Positions 16,508 through 25,601 of a DNA stretch of 63,258 nucleotides are shown in pieces (position 1 is the first letter of the stretch; each line of letters begins with the position of its first letter). A program made the translations under genes and the position numbers. The DNA is taken from positions 1-63,258 of the forward strand of contig JAISBU010000034.1 of NCBI GenBank assembly GCA_031266015.1, read 5' to 3'. The notes beneath the pieces were generated by a model. It was not told the DNA's origin, searched no databases, and saw only the letters and a list, made by a program, of their open reading frames with translations. The DNA comes from Prevotellaceae bacterium. Lineage in GTDB: Bacteria; Bacteroidota; Bacteroidia; Bacteroidales; UBA932.

Positions 16508-17044
16508 ATGGAAACATTAGGAATAGGTTCACGCGTAGAGCATCCTCAGTTTGGTCGTGGCGTAGTTGTACAGGTACGCTCAGATGCGTATGAAATTACG
16601 TTTTGGGAGGGCGGAACCAAGCTTATCGGTCGGGACTTTGCAGGATTTAAGATCGTTGAAGCCGTGGAAACTCCATCAGATATGGCTACCTATGAAAAAA
16701 TAGAGCGCAGCTTGGTTAAAATTTTGAATCGGTTTAGCGATATTTCTCAGAAGGTAGAAATGGGGCAGCGCTGGAACGGTGGCAAAATGATACTTGTTTC
16801 GAGCGATAAAAATTTGAAGGAGAAGGAAGTTCCGCTGGAAACATTCTTCCATAAAATTGTGATGCTGCGTGATCGCTTGCGGGTGTTGGAGCAAAAGATA
16901 AACGCCCACACGCAGCTAACCGATGAAGACAAGGTAGATATGCAACAGTATATCACCCGTATGTATGGTAGCCTTACCACATTTAACGTGTTATTCAAAA
17001 ATGACGACGATCGTTTTGTAGGCGAAGGCCGGAACAAAGAATAG
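16508..17044 (+). CDS. Hypothetical protein with an SH3/Tudor-like N-terminal segment
   Basis: The start chosen is ATG 16508; an upstream frame to 16433 would run through the preceding terminator. The 178-residue protein opens with GIGSRVEHPQFGRGVVVQV, which resembles the small beta-barrel at the C-terminus of UvrD/PcrA helicases (HPxFGxGxV), then EITFWEGGTKLI. Residues 60-175 are helical with a coiled-coil tendency (VMLRDRLRVLEQKINAH). Similar proteins occur across Bacteroidetes without known function. A nucleic-acid or protein-binding role is only a guess from the N-terminal motif. Confidence 0.7.
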   Translation: METLGIGSRVEHPQFGRGVVVQVRSDAYEITFWEGGTKLIGRDFAGFKIVEAVETPSDMATYEKIERSLVKILNRFSDISQKVEMGQRWNGGKMILVSSDKNLKEKEVPLETFFHKIVMLRDRLRVLEQKINAHTQLTDEDKVDMQQYITRMYGSLTTFNVLFKNDDDRFVGEGRNKE

Positions 17045-17052
17045 GGCAGACT

Positions 17053-17073
17053 GCCGGAGTTCGACTATCCGGC
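17053..17073 (+). terminator. Short GC-rich hairpin after the gene at 16508
   Basis: Arms GCCGGA (17053-17058) and TCCGGC (17068-17073) flank a 9-base loop, followed by TCCCCCTTT rather than a clean T-run. Likely a weak terminator. The remaining gap to 17341 is AT-rich and contains no gene or repeat that I can support. Confidence 0.4.
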
Positions 17074-17341
17074 TCCCCCTTTGGAAAATAGGGGCAAAGC
17101 ATTAATCCCGGATTTTACACAAAGATTACTGCACAAAAAAATCGTAAGCTGCAACCAAAGCGCTTGGCAAAGAATTGTACCGGAGGCTCTGCAAATCCCA
17201 GCGAACAATTTTTTTTTAACCAAACGCTTTGTTTTCAGTATTAATTTTTCATTTTTTCTTAAGCTCTGTTTGAGGCATGATCCAAAAGAGTTTTTTCTTA
17301 TTTCAGCTGCATTTACTAGTTGAACTTACCATGCTATGATC

Positions 17342-19012
17342 CTAAAAAATAGCCTTATATCCGATATGTACCTTAGTATCCTGAAGTTGTATGGAGTTAT
17401 TTTCTTGGTAGCCCAGCGCAAAGTTTATTGTAATAATTCCTGCGGAAATGTCCAGCTGAGCGCCGATACCAAAACCTTGCAACAGCTGGCTGCTACGGAT
17501 GCTATCGTATTTTGCCTGCGTGTAGGCTATGTCATAAAAAGCGCACAGGTAGCTGTCCGTGCCATAGTAGAAACGAGGTTCAATATTAGCGATAGCGTAG
17601 CTACTGGCGTATATGCTTCTTTCGTTGAAACCTCGTATGGCGCTTATCCCGCCTGTTGTGTAAAGCTCCCCTAAGTACAAGCTATTGGTGTTGGTTGGAA
17701 AAGCTGTTTTGCTTTTTCCTTGTACCCGCAATAGCATATCCAGCTTACTAGCTAAAGGAAACAAGTAGCCTATATCTGCCGTTGCAGATAAGCTTGTTCC
17801 ATCAGCTGCGCTACTTGTTCTGTTGCCTGCAGCCAAGCTTACGTTGCCTCTAATACCATACCGAACGGTATAGCTATCAAATTTTGTAAAACTGTACGCT
17901 ATACCGTATAGCGTGCTGCGTGCCCACGTGCTGCTGTCAGCGTTGTAGGTGTTGTTGTTGTTCAGCGCAATGAATAAAGATGCTGTGCTGTAGTCGCCAA
18001 TTCTGGTACTTAACGCTACCTGTCCACCAACATTAAGGTATAGAGAATCGTGCTTGTCAATGGAGAATGAACCTCCTGCGCCTACCATACCGAATATGAG
18101 GCAGGGTACAGCCACATTGACATCCAGCAGCTGTATATTGCTACCGGGATTTTGCCAGCTTACTCCTAATTCTTCACCGCCACCAAACATATTTTTTAGC
18201 TGCAGGTTGGCTTCACCATGTATGCTGAATTTGTTGTTCTCATCGTTTCCAAATACCATCATACCATAAGCGCTGTTGATTTTTCTGTTGCCAAGAAAAG
18301 TATACAAACGTGAGGAGTGGCTGAGAAATTCTACTGCCGAAGGCTGTTGAAGAGCTACAAATCCCAACTCTGCCAACCGACCGTCAACGCGCTTGACGTA
18401 ACGCTCGGAGTAAGGCTGCATATATCTGAAATTCAGATAATTACGTATAAATTTCGGACGAACTCCAGCATCGCCTTGTACCAGGAGGGTGTCTATGCTA
18501 ATGAAATTTCCTTTGCTAAGATTTAATGCTGCTACCAGCCTGTTAGCTGTTATGCTTACGCTATCCAGCTGCGCTTTGGCAAAGGGATACCCGTGATTCT
18601 CACTATGCTGGACAAAACGCTGCAGTACCTTGTTGAGTAGCGATTGTGTTACTATTTGTCCCTCGTATTTTTTTAAATTTACTCCTGCCTCTTGCAACCA
18701 CAACTCTTGGCTCTTTGTTACCGTGATTTTTTGTAGCGTAAGGAGTGGTTGCTCACTGACGAAAACTTTGACAGTACCGGTGGTGTAAACAGTAGAATCA
18801 ACAGATAGCTGCGAGTTGCCTTTGGAGTTTTTCTTAATATATTTTTCCAAAAATGCGGCTGCTTTTGTTGAATCGCTGACTTCTTTCTGCTGAAGTGGGA
18901 GAGCGTCCTGCCCGTTGAATATTTGCAGCGACACTTGTGCCGAAAGGTGATGTGTAAATAGCGCCAACAGGATGAGTAATCCAAAAGCAATACTATGTTC
19001 TGGGTTGCTCAT
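17342..19012 (-). CDS. Omp85/BamA-family outer membrane protein
   Basis: The 556-residue protein has a signal peptide (ending near HLSAQ), a periplasmic part with POTRA-like segments (about 80-240, including GVRPKFIRNYLNFR) and a C-terminal beta-barrel. The conserved Omp85 loop motif RGF is present in ISAIRGFNERS (about 455-465), and the protein ends with aromatic-rich strands (VHIGYKAIF). It is shorter than BamA (normally over 750 residues with five POTRA domains), so it is more likely a TamA-like or specialised member. It follows porT by 48 bases and probably shares the operon ubiE-porT-omp85. Confidence 0.85.
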   Translation of the reverse strand: MSNPEHSIAFGLLILLALFTHHLSAQVSLQIFNGQDALPLQQKEVSDSTKAAAFLEKYIKKNSKGNSQLSVDSTVYTTGTVKVFVSEQPLLTLQKITVTKSQELWLQEAGVNLKKYEGQIVTQSLLNKVLQRFVQHSENHGYPFAKAQLDSVSITANRLVAALNLSKGNFISIDTLLVQGDAGVRPKFIRNYLNFRYMQPYSERYVKRVDGRLAELGFVALQQPSAVEFLSHSSRLYTFLGNRKINSAYGMMVFGNDENNKFSIHGEANLQLKNMFGGGEELGVSWQNPGSNIQLLDVNVAVPCLIFGMVGAGGSFSIDKHDSLYLNVGGQVALSTRIGDYSTASLFIALNNNNTYNADSSTWARSTLYGIAYSFTKFDSYTVRYGIRGNVSLAAGNRTSSAADGTSLSATADIGYLFPLASKLDMLLRVQGKSKTAFPTNTNSLYLGELYTTGGISAIRGFNERSIYASSYAIANIEPRFYYGTDSYLCAFYDIAYTQAKYDSIRSSQLLQGFGIGAQLDISAGIITINFALGYQENNSIQLQDTKVHIGYKAIF

Positions 19013-19060
19013 GCAGCCTTGTATTGAAATGAGAAAAAGGGTAAAGATGTACCTTTTGCG

Positions 19061-19933
19061 TTACTCGAAAATTACCGATAGCACAAAAGATTGCTGGTAC
19101 ATTTTTTTGATGGCGTTCGGGTATTGCTCGTAGCCCTCAAGGTATTCGCTGGATACTTGGCTAATCATACCTCTGGAATACTTGAACTCGAGCGAAAATT
19201 TAAAGAAATCGGCATATACATCAAACCCAACACCCAGGGTGGCGGCTACGTCAAATGGACGTATTCCGATAAAAATTCCTTTGTTCTCATTGAGGCTCTT
19301 GAACGCCGCAATATCGCTGTATGGAGTAATACCGCCAATCATGTATGGCCTGAAATCAACTTCACGACGCGCCTTGTACTTGAGCAAAAGCGGCATTTCC
19401 AGCAACACCGATTCTATACGCATTTGATGCGATAGCTGGTTATTTTCGTAAAAGTTGATGATGGCATCTCCGAAGCTGGGGCCCAGCTGCATTCTGAAGC
19501 TGAGGTTGTGGCTGATGCGCACGTCCATCAATGCCGCTACACCAAGCGTGGGGCTTAGGCTGGATACATCTACGAAATAGTTGTATCCGCGGCTCGGATC
19601 TTTGCTGCTATATTGCGTATTGGGCGAGCTGGTTATGACGTAGTCAATAGTGCTGAATGCGAATATAAACCCGAAGTGGACATGTTTACCGTAGTCGTAT
19701 ATAGGTTGCGATAGTGGTTTTATGAATTGGTTTTTTGGAAAACCTGGAGCAATATCGCTGAAGCGCGACGGTTTAAATAGCGGCTCTCGTTTGAAGTCAT
19801 TGTTCCCTGTTGTTGCCGTATTGCCGCCGTTGTTACCGGGATTGGCAACCAACGGATGACCGCTTTGCGCCCATGCTCCGTTAACGGAAAGCAGCAGCGC
19901 ACAAACCAGAACGTATGTGGGGCGTAACTTCAA
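19061..19933 (-). CDS. porT: Type IX secretion / gliding protein PorT
   Basis: The 290-residue protein has a signal peptide (ending GAWA), a low-complexity Asn/Gly/Thr linker and an outer-membrane beta-barrel of the PorT type (HVHFGFIFAFSTIDYV, FRMQLGPSFGDAIINF, LLEMPLLLKYK). PorT is an outer-membrane part of the type IX secretion system. The gene begins 1 base after ubiE, an arrangement known in several Bacteroidetes and a useful check on the call. Its presence indicates that the host can export proteins with type IX sorting domains, which matters for the giant protein at 44088-50246. Confidence 0.85.
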   Translation of the reverse strand: MKLRPTYVLVCALLLSVNGAWAQSGHPLVANPGNNGGNTATTGNNDFKREPLFKPSRFSDIAPGFPKNQFIKPLSQPIYDYGKHVHFGFIFAFSTIDYVITSSPNTQYSSKDPSRGYNYFVDVSSLSPTLGVAALMDVRISHNLSFRMQLGPSFGDAIINFYENNQLSHQMRIESVLLEMPLLLKYKARREVDFRPYMIGGITPYSDIAAFKSLNENKGIFIGIRPFDVAATLGVGFDVYADFFKFSLEFKYSRGMISQVSSEYLEGYEQYPNAIKKMYQQSFVLSVIFE

Positions 19934-19934
19934 C

Positions 19935-20648
19935 TTATTTTTTTGCCTCGTACATGTCTACCAACCCAAAGGTTAGCGACTGTTTGTTTACTTGTGAAAA
20001 TCCTGCATCAAGCAATTCCTGTGCAAAAACTTCTGCCTTAGGAAACTCTTCTACCGACTGCGGTAGATAGATGTATGCGTAGCTGTTTTTTGAAACCATT
20101 TTACCTATCCATGGCAGTACCTTGAAGAAGTAAAACTTATACGGCAAACCAATAAACGGATTGCGCGGCATTGAAAATTCCAGCACAATCAAAGTTCCGC
20201 CGGGATTCAGTACCCTGTGCATTTCTTTTAAACCTGCCAACCTGTTGTCAAAATTGCGAACTCCAAAAACAATAGTAACTACGTCAAAGCTGGCATCCTC
20301 AAATGGCAACTTTTCACCATCTGCCAGCTGCAGCGTTACGCTGCTTTGAGGCGTTGCCGACAGCTTCTTTTTTGCTACTTGCAGCATGTTGACCGAAATA
20401 TCCACGCCAACAATTGTGTTCGCTCCGGTTTTTAGCATGGCAATGGCTAAGTCTCCGGTTCCGGTAGCCACATCAAGTATGGTTTCCGGTTTCTTTTTTT
20501 TGACCAAGCGCACAACTCTGTACCGCCAGTATTTGTCTACACCAAGTGATAGCATGCCATTGAGCAAATCGTACTTGCCGGAAATGCTGTTGAACATTTC
20601 GATAACTTGCTCTTTTTTGTCGGCTGTATTATCGTGCTGTGGCTTCAC
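19935..20648 (-). CDS. ubiE: Demethylmenaquinone methyltransferase
   Basis: The 237-residue SAM-dependent methyltransferase makes menaquinone from demethylmenaquinone in the respiratory quinone pathway. It has the UbiE/COQ5 signatures YDLLNGMLSLGVDKYWR (about 26-42), the SAM-binding DVATGTGDLAIAM (about 59-71), FGVRNF and LNPGGTLIVLEFS. A TAnnTTTG box (20660-20667, minus) lies 12 bases upstream of the start. First gene of the ubiE-porT-omp85 operon. Confidence 0.95.
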   Translation of the reverse strand: MKPQHDNTADKKEQVIEMFNSISGKYDLLNGMLSLGVDKYWRYRVVRLVKKKKPETILDVATGTGDLAIAMLKTGANTIVGVDISVNMLQVAKKKLSATPQSSVTLQLADGEKLPFEDASFDVVTIVFGVRNFDNRLAGLKEMHRVLNPGGTLIVLEFSMPRNPFIGLPYKFYFFKVLPWIGKMVSKNSYAYIYLPQSVEEFPKAEVFAQELLDAGFSQVNKQSLTFGLVDMYEAKK

Positions 20649-20802
20649 AAGTTAATTAACAAAGTTAGGCAAATTGGGCATAGTGAACTAGGATAGCGCT
20701 TGGTATTTAATATTTTTTAAACGAACGTTGGTCTAAAGTCGATTAGTGTGCTTAGGTTTGTTAAGTTGTTGATATGATTAACCAGGCACAGAGCGTTGCT
20801 GC

Positions 20803-21603
20803 CTAGTACTTTGCTTTGATAACCTTTTGTAGAATACCGTTGGGTTTAATATACTGTTGCAGAGCGCTATACGGAACATTTATTTCCAACACTGCGCGCA
20901 GATATTCCGGACATCCGAAGCTGCGAAAATCGGTTTGCAAAATGGTAAGTGAGGAGTCGGTAATAATCATGTTGGCGGTAGCGCTTATGCCGTCTACGCT
21001 TAATAGTAGCGAGTCCAAAATATCGTCACAGGCGCTGCCAAATTCATCTGTAGTAACCTTACCGTCAGAGGCATACTGCTTTAACTGAGGATTTTTTTGA
21101 ATGTACTCTTTGAATACTCTTTGGTAATCTCCGGTCAGCAAATCACTTAACGTCAACGGTTTAAGTGTTTTAATGCTGATGGTGGTTGCAGGATACAGCA
21201 CGAAGCTGGGGTGAGCGCCTCCCGCATATTCTACCATTCCTCCGTATGATATAAAGTCTTGTGTTACATTGTACACCCTTACATGCTCATAGGAGTATAT
21301 TCGACCGAAAGTATTAGGATTTATATCATTTACGAGTTTAACCGTGCTGTAATCCGCAGATTTTTGCAGCGTTTTTAAGTCAGCGTTTTTGAGCCACTTG
21401 TTTATTGAGTCTTGTGAGGTTTTATTCTTTAGGCCGGATACTTGTGGGTATTGAAAGTACTGCACGGGGTAAACCGCTCCTTCAGGATAATCTATATTGG
21501 TTGATAGCGTGGCGCTGATATTTGTATACTTCACGCAAGGCTGTTCGTGTTTACAGGCGCTTGTTGCTATGGTAAGGAGCAGTACAGGGATAATTCTTTT
21601 CAT
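20803..21603 (-). CDS. DUF3298/RsiV-like lipoprotein
   Basis: The 266-residue protein begins with a lipoprotein signal (LLTIATSAC, Cys17). The body fits the DUF4163 plus DUF3298 layout: a conserved SYEHVRVYNVTQDFIS segment, GGAHPSFVLYPATTISIKT and LTLSDLLTG (about 145-155). Related domains occur in RsiV, an anti-sigma factor that binds lysozyme, and in many Bacteroidetes lipoproteins of unknown role. A TACATTTG box at 21641-21648 on the minus strand could be its promoter. It appears monocistronic. Confidence 0.8.
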   Translation of the reverse strand: MKRIIPVLLLTIATSACKHEQPCVKYTNISATLSTNIDYPEGAVYPVQYFQYPQVSGLKNKTSQDSINKWLKNADLKTLQKSADYSTVKLVNDINPNTFGRIYSYEHVRVYNVTQDFISYGGMVEYAGGAHPSFVLYPATTISIKTLKPLTLSDLLTGDYQRVFKEYIQKNPQLKQYASDGKVTTDEFGSACDDILDSLLLSVDGISATANMIITDSSLTILQTDFRSFGCPEYLRAVLEINVPYSALQQYIKPNGILQKVIKAKY

Positions 21604-21706
21604 AGCACAAAAATTGTAACGTTGTGGTACTTAGATGTTTCAAATGTAACAAAAGCAGATAGAGCATGGCTACCTGCTTTTGTTATGTTGTATGAAAAAG
21701 TGGATT

Positions 21707-22426
21707 TTACTTCTTCTTAGCTGCGGCTGCGGGCTTTGGTGCGTCCTTGGTTACTTTGATTAATTCGATCTCGAAAATAAGGGTTGAATTTGGCTCAATA
21801 TCGCCGGCGTGTCGTTCACCGTAAGCCAGCCCTGCAGGGATCCAAAACATAACCTTAGAACCTTCCTTTACCTGTTGCAGGCCTTCTGTCCAACCTTTAA
21901 TTACTTGGTCCAACTTGAACTTAGCGGTTTGCCCGCTCTCGTATGATGAGTCGAACTCATCGCCGTTGAGCAATGTACCACGGTAGTGTACTTCAACCTC
22001 ATCTTCTGCGGCAGGCTTTGGACCTGTACCCTCGGTAATGACCTTGTACTGCAAGCCGCTAGGCAGCGTTACTACACCTTCTTTGCTCTTGTTTTCATTC
22101 AAGAAATCTTCACCTTCCTTCAGGTTCTTGTCCGAGTTTTGAGTTTGCAGGTTCATGAAGTAGGATTGCAAAAAGTCCCTGCTTTCTTCATCGGTCATCT
22201 TGGCATTCTCTCCGTTATTGGTTAGAATATCGCTGACACCAGCGGCAATAACCTTAGGGTCAAGACCTTCTATCTTTAACTTCTTAAAACTTTCACCAAT
22301 GTTGATACCGAGAGCGTAGCTAACTGAGTCAATAGTGCTGCTGCTTGCACTAAGACCATTAGACGAGCATGAGCTGAAGCTAAGGCCGGCAAAAGCGGCA
22401 GTTAAAAGCACGAATTTAATCTTCAT
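21707..22426 (-). CDS. FKBP-type peptidyl-prolyl isomerase, lipoprotein
   Basis: The 239-residue protein speeds proline isomerisation during folding of exported proteins. It has a lipoprotein signal (GLSFSSC, Cys about 20), a Mip/FkpA-like helical dimerisation part (about 30-120) and a C-terminal FKBP domain (EVEVHYRGTLLNGDEFDSS, VIKGWTEGLQ, IPAGLAYGER, TLIFEIELI). The C-terminus is a short Lys/Ala tail. A TAnnTTTG box (22462-22469, minus) lies upstream. It probably acts in the periplasm, anchored to a membrane. Confidence 0.92.
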   Translation of the reverse strand: MKIKFVLLTAAFAGLSFSSCSSNGLSASSSTIDSVSYALGINIGESFKKLKIEGLDPKVIAAGVSDILTNNGENAKMTDEESRDFLQSYFMNLQTQNSDKNLKEGEDFLNENKSKEGVVTLPSGLQYKVITEGTGPKPAAEDEVEVHYRGTLLNGDEFDSSYESGQTAKFKLDQVIKGWTEGLQQVKEGSKVMFWIPAGLAYGERHAGDIEPNSTLIFEIELIKVTKDAPKPAAAAKKK

Positions 22427-22587
22427 AAGTAAATGGATTTATATTTTTTACTAGGTAAGGACAAAGGTAGTAAATGCATTGAAAGTACAATACAGATAAG
22501 CACTTTTTAGTGCTGGAGGCAATATTTTAAATTAATGACAGCTATGTTTCATTTACTATTGGTGATAATTAGCTGTATTTGAGAGTA

Positions 22588-23625
22588 CTATTTTGCTTCC
22601 TGTGAGCGTATGCAGTAGCCGCATAGCTTGTACAGTATACGTGCCCCTACGGTTGCGTCCCACTCGCTTTCTTCAGTGGGTGACACCTCGCACAAGTCAA
22701 ATCCAACAATGGTTTTGCCCATTTGCACCAGCTGCTTAATCAAAAAGTTGGCTTGGTGAAAGCTGAGCCCGCCCGGAACTGGAGTACCAGTGCCGGGACA
22801 GTTGTCAGGGCTAAGTCCGTCAATATCAAAGCTTACGTATACCTTTTGTGGTAGCTTTGCAATAATGTCGCCGCAAACATGCGCCCATAATTTCCCATTA
22901 AATAGCTCATTGTTAATGAAGTAATCGTTGAACATATGGATGCGTGAGCTCTCATTGGCGAGATCAAGCTCATCTTTACACAAATCTCTGACGCCCACCT
23001 GTACAAGGTTCGAAACTTGCGGTATATGCTTGATTATGTTGTACATAATGGAGGCGTGGGAGAATTCAAAACCTTCGTAAGCTTCCCGCAAATCCGCGTG
23101 GGCGTCAACGTGCAGTACGCCAAAATCAGTATACTTTTCGGACAAGGCTTTTACAAAACCAAAAGGAGTGCTGTGGTCGCCGCCCACAAGCCCAACCAAA
23201 TGACCTTTGTCAAGCAGCTTTTTAGTATGGTTGTACACGTATTGGTTTAGCTGCTCAGCTGCTTTGTTTACCTCGGTCAGTAGCGGCGTTACGCGTGGAT
23301 CATCCTCTGCAGCGCCCTCCTCCAACAGCATGATAATTTGCTCCGCTACTGCACGTGTTTTTTTGCTTTTTTCCAATATTTCATCGCTAATAGGGATGGT
23401 GCCTATGCCTTTAGTCCAAGCCTCGCCATTATCTAAATCGTAAAGGTCTATTTGAGCGGAAGCGTTGAGTATGGCTTGAGGCCCTTGCGAAGCGCCGGGA
23501 CGGTAGCTGGTGGTAACATCCCATGGTGCGGAAACCAACACCAGCGCCGAATCTTCGGCCTGAGAGGGTAGCGCGAAATAGTTGCCGTTGGGGATACCAA
23601 TGCTATTGGAGTTAAAATCAGACAT
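22588..23625 (-). CDS. Agmatinase/arginase-family ureohydrolase
   Basis: The 345-residue enzyme has the binuclear manganese site of the ureohydrolase family: GGDHST (about 149-154), DAHADLREAYEG (about 174-185), SFDIDGLSP and a C-terminal FDLCEVSP. The family hydrolyses guanidino groups of arginine, agmatine, formiminoglutamate or related compounds; sequence alone does not settle the substrate. Agmatine is plausible, as this type is annotated as agmatinase in Bacteroidetes. It appears to be a single-gene unit. Confidence 0.88.
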   Translation of the reverse strand: MSDFNSNSIGIPNGNYFALPSQAEDSALVLVSAPWDVTTSYRPGASQGPQAILNASAQIDLYDLDNGEAWTKGIGTIPISDEILEKSKKTRAVAEQIIMLLEEGAAEDDPRVTPLLTEVNKAAEQLNQYVYNHTKKLLDKGHLVGLVGGDHSTPFGFVKALSEKYTDFGVLHVDAHADLREAYEGFEFSHASIMYNIIKHIPQVSNLVQVGVRDLCKDELDLANESSRIHMFNDYFINNELFNGKLWAHVCGDIIAKLPQKVYVSFDIDGLSPDNCPGTGTPVPGGLSFHQANFLIKQLVQMGKTIVGFDLCEVSPTEESEWDATVGARILYKLCGYCIRSQEAK

Positions 23626-23734
23626 TTACAGTTGTTTTTCTAAGTTTTTTAGTTAAAAAAAGTATGAAAAAAAAAGTTGGCTCGTTTTATTTTTAAGATG
23701 CATAGCGTATCTTAGATAATAATGAATCCAGGCG

Positions 23735-23742
23735 CAAAGTTA
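23735..23742 (-). promoter_or_regulatory. -7 box for the agmatinase-family gene
   Basis: On the minus strand TAACTTTG matches TAnnTTTG about 110 bases before the start at 23625. No clear -33 element. It overlaps a 35-codon rightward frame that I reject as a gene. Confidence 0.45.
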
Positions 23743-23844
23743 GTTTTTTTTGACGATTTTATGGAGGTGTTGAGCGAGGTGGAGGGACGCTTTGGGTTGT
23801 CGATTACAGAGAAATATCATTTGGAATAAAAATTCGTTGGTATT

Positions 23845-24753
23845 ATGAAGAAGCTGCTGTTTTTTGTTTTCTTGCTGTGCTCGGCGTCGGTATTGGTGGC
23901 TCAGGAGGCTGATGCACCTGTACTTCCGCAAGATGAAGATGTTCTCTACTTTAAGAATGGAGCGGTGTGGCGAGGCCACGTGGTAAGCCAAACGGCCAAG
24001 CAAGGTAAAATTCAGATGCGCGATGGCAGCATTATGGTGTATAATCCCAAGCTGATAAAAATGTCGGTAAAGGAGCCTGTTTCTAATAACGCGGGAGCGC
24101 AAAATGATTCTATTCGTACCGTGGACATCGTAAAAAAGGTATTTGAAGACGAGGCGCGCAAAAAACAGGTGGAGGAAGACTGGAATAACTTGCAGAAGAC
24201 GCTTAACGAGCAGCCCAAAACAGCTGCCGAGGTGGAGGCTACCACCTGGAAGCTATACTCTGCGTTGGAAGTTGAGGGCGGCATTGGACTCGGAGATTTG
24301 CCTGCCAAAGATGGTGAGGAAGCTGTGAAGAATAGTGAGACTTCCTTAACCGCACGTTACGGACTTGGCGCGAGATATGGTGTATTTGGTATTGGTCTTA
24401 ACCTTGGCATACGTTCGGCGTACCACTCATTGGGAACTCTTGTTGCGTCAGATTCTGTGAGTATGGGCAATATTCCGAGTACTCTTATGTACATTCCGGT
24501 AGGGCTTGATATCCGTTTGGATTTTGCACCTCGTAGCGCTGCGGCTTTGGTTATGATACTGAATGGTAGCTATGCGCTGAAGATAAATGCGAAGGATAAT
24601 GATACATTTGGTGACTTTATATCCTTTTCGCCAACAATCGGCTTGAGGTTTGGACGCGGGGTTTCATCTTTGCTGGGGGTAGGTTACGAAATGCAGATGA
24701 AGGATGGTGATATGGCGCATTTTGCAACGCTTAGATTTGGTGTAAATTTCTAG
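23845..24753 (+). CDS. Secreted beta-strand-rich protein, probably outer membrane
   Basis: The 302-residue protein has a clear signal peptide (LLFFVFLLCSASVLVAQ). Residues 25-70 resemble a small beta-domain (DVLYFKNGAVWRGHVV, QMRDGSIMVYN) seen at the N-terminus of Bacteroidetes envelope proteins. A helical linker (about 90-140) is followed by repeated amphipathic strands with a final LRFGVNF, typical of a small outer-membrane barrel. I do not recognise a named family. The nitroreductase gene begins 23 bases downstream. Confidence 0.75.
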   Translation: MKKLLFFVFLLCSASVLVAQEADAPVLPQDEDVLYFKNGAVWRGHVVSQTAKQGKIQMRDGSIMVYNPKLIKMSVKEPVSNNAGAQNDSIRTVDIVKKVFEDEARKKQVEEDWNNLQKTLNEQPKTAAEVEATTWKLYSALEVEGGIGLGDLPAKDGEEAVKNSETSLTARYGLGARYGVFGIGLNLGIRSAYHSLGTLVASDSVSMGNIPSTLMYIPVGLDIRLDFAPRSAAALVMILNGSYALKINAKDNDTFGDFISFSPTIGLRFGRGVSSLLGVGYEMQMKDGDMAHFATLRFGVNF

Positions 24754-24776
24754 CCAGCTATAAATTTGATAATTTG

Positions 24777-25511
24777 ATGGATGCAATTTTAAAACATCGC
24801 TCCATCCGCAAGTTTAAACCCTCAACAGTAGATAAAGCGCTGTTGGAGGGTTTGCTTTTGGCGGGTACAAGAGCAGCCAATACCGGCAATATGCAGGTGT
24901 ATAGCATGGTGGTGACAACAGACCCCTTGCTGTTAGAAAAATTGGCGCCCTGCCATTTTAATCAGCCTGCCTCTAAGGCTCCTGTGCAAGTTACATTTTG
25001 CGCGGATTATAACAGATTTGTAAAGTGGTGCTTGCAGCGAAATGCTCAACCCGGCTTCAACAACTTTTTGTCGTTTTTAGTGGGTTATGGCGATGCTTTT
25101 TTGGCAGCGCAGAATGTGTGTCTGGCGGCAGAGGAAAAGGGATTGGGCACGTGTTTTTTAGGTACAACTATGTATAGTGCGAAGAAAGTTTCAGAAATTT
25201 TGCGGCTGCCAAAAGGTGTAATTCCTGTGCTCACATTGGTAATGGGATATCCGGATGAGCAGCCTGATTTGACCGATCGCCTGCCGATGGGTGGGGTAGT
25301 ACATTGGCAAACTTATGCTGATTATTCAGCAGAAGATATTGATAGAATGTATAGGGAGAAGGAGTCTTCGGCTTTGACGAAGCATTTGTTGGAGGTGAAT
25401 AAAAAGGAAACCCTGGCACAGATTTTTACAGCTAATCGTTATCCAAAAAAAATGAATGAGGATATTTCTGCAGCATTAATAGAAATGCTTAAGGAGCAAG
25501 ATTTCTTGTAG
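24777..25511 (+). CDS. NfsA-type nitroreductase / NAD(P)H-dependent oxidoreductase
   Basis: The 244-residue FMN-dependent enzyme reduces nitro compounds, quinones or flavins using NAD(P)H. Features: HRSIRKFKP at the start (FMN phosphate contacts), AANTGNMQVYSMVV, GYGDAFLAAQNVCLAAEEKGLGTCFLG (about 103-130) and PVLTLVMGYP. ATG 24777 is chosen; a TTG one codon earlier is less likely. The physiological substrate is not apparent. A strong bidirectional terminator follows. Confidence 0.9.
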   Translation: MDAILKHRSIRKFKPSTVDKALLEGLLLAGTRAANTGNMQVYSMVVTTDPLLLEKLAPCHFNQPASKAPVQVTFCADYNRFVKWCLQRNAQPGFNNFLSFLVGYGDAFLAAQNVCLAAEEKGLGTCFLGTTMYSAKKVSEILRLPKGVIPVLTLVMGYPDEQPDLTDRLPMGGVVHWQTYADYSAEDIDRMYREKESSALTKHLLEVNKKETLAQIFTANRYPKKMNEDISAALIEMLKEQDFL

Positions 25512-25532
25512 AGATGATGAAGCTATGAAAAC

Positions 25533-25562
25533 AAAACGGCAACCGACTCGGTCGCCGTTTTT
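25533..25562. terminator. Bidirectional intrinsic terminator
   Basis: AACGGC (25535-25540) pairs with GCCGTT (25554-25559) and ACCG (25542-25545) with CGGT (25549-25552), with one A-C mismatch between the two helices. T-runs follow on the plus strand and A-runs precede, so it can serve both the nitroreductase gene and the convergent barrel gene ending at 25602. Confidence 0.88.
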
Positions 25563-25601
25563 GCTAAGGATTTGCGAAAAAAGGTTAGCGTAAAATACAT
25601 C

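Noticed and set aside
23722-23829. A 35-codon rightward frame (MNPGAKLVFFDDF...) before the barrel protein gene
   Set aside because: Its first codons overlap the best promoter box of the divergent agmatinase-family gene, there is no own promoter, and the sequence has no recognisable features. Not listed as a gene.
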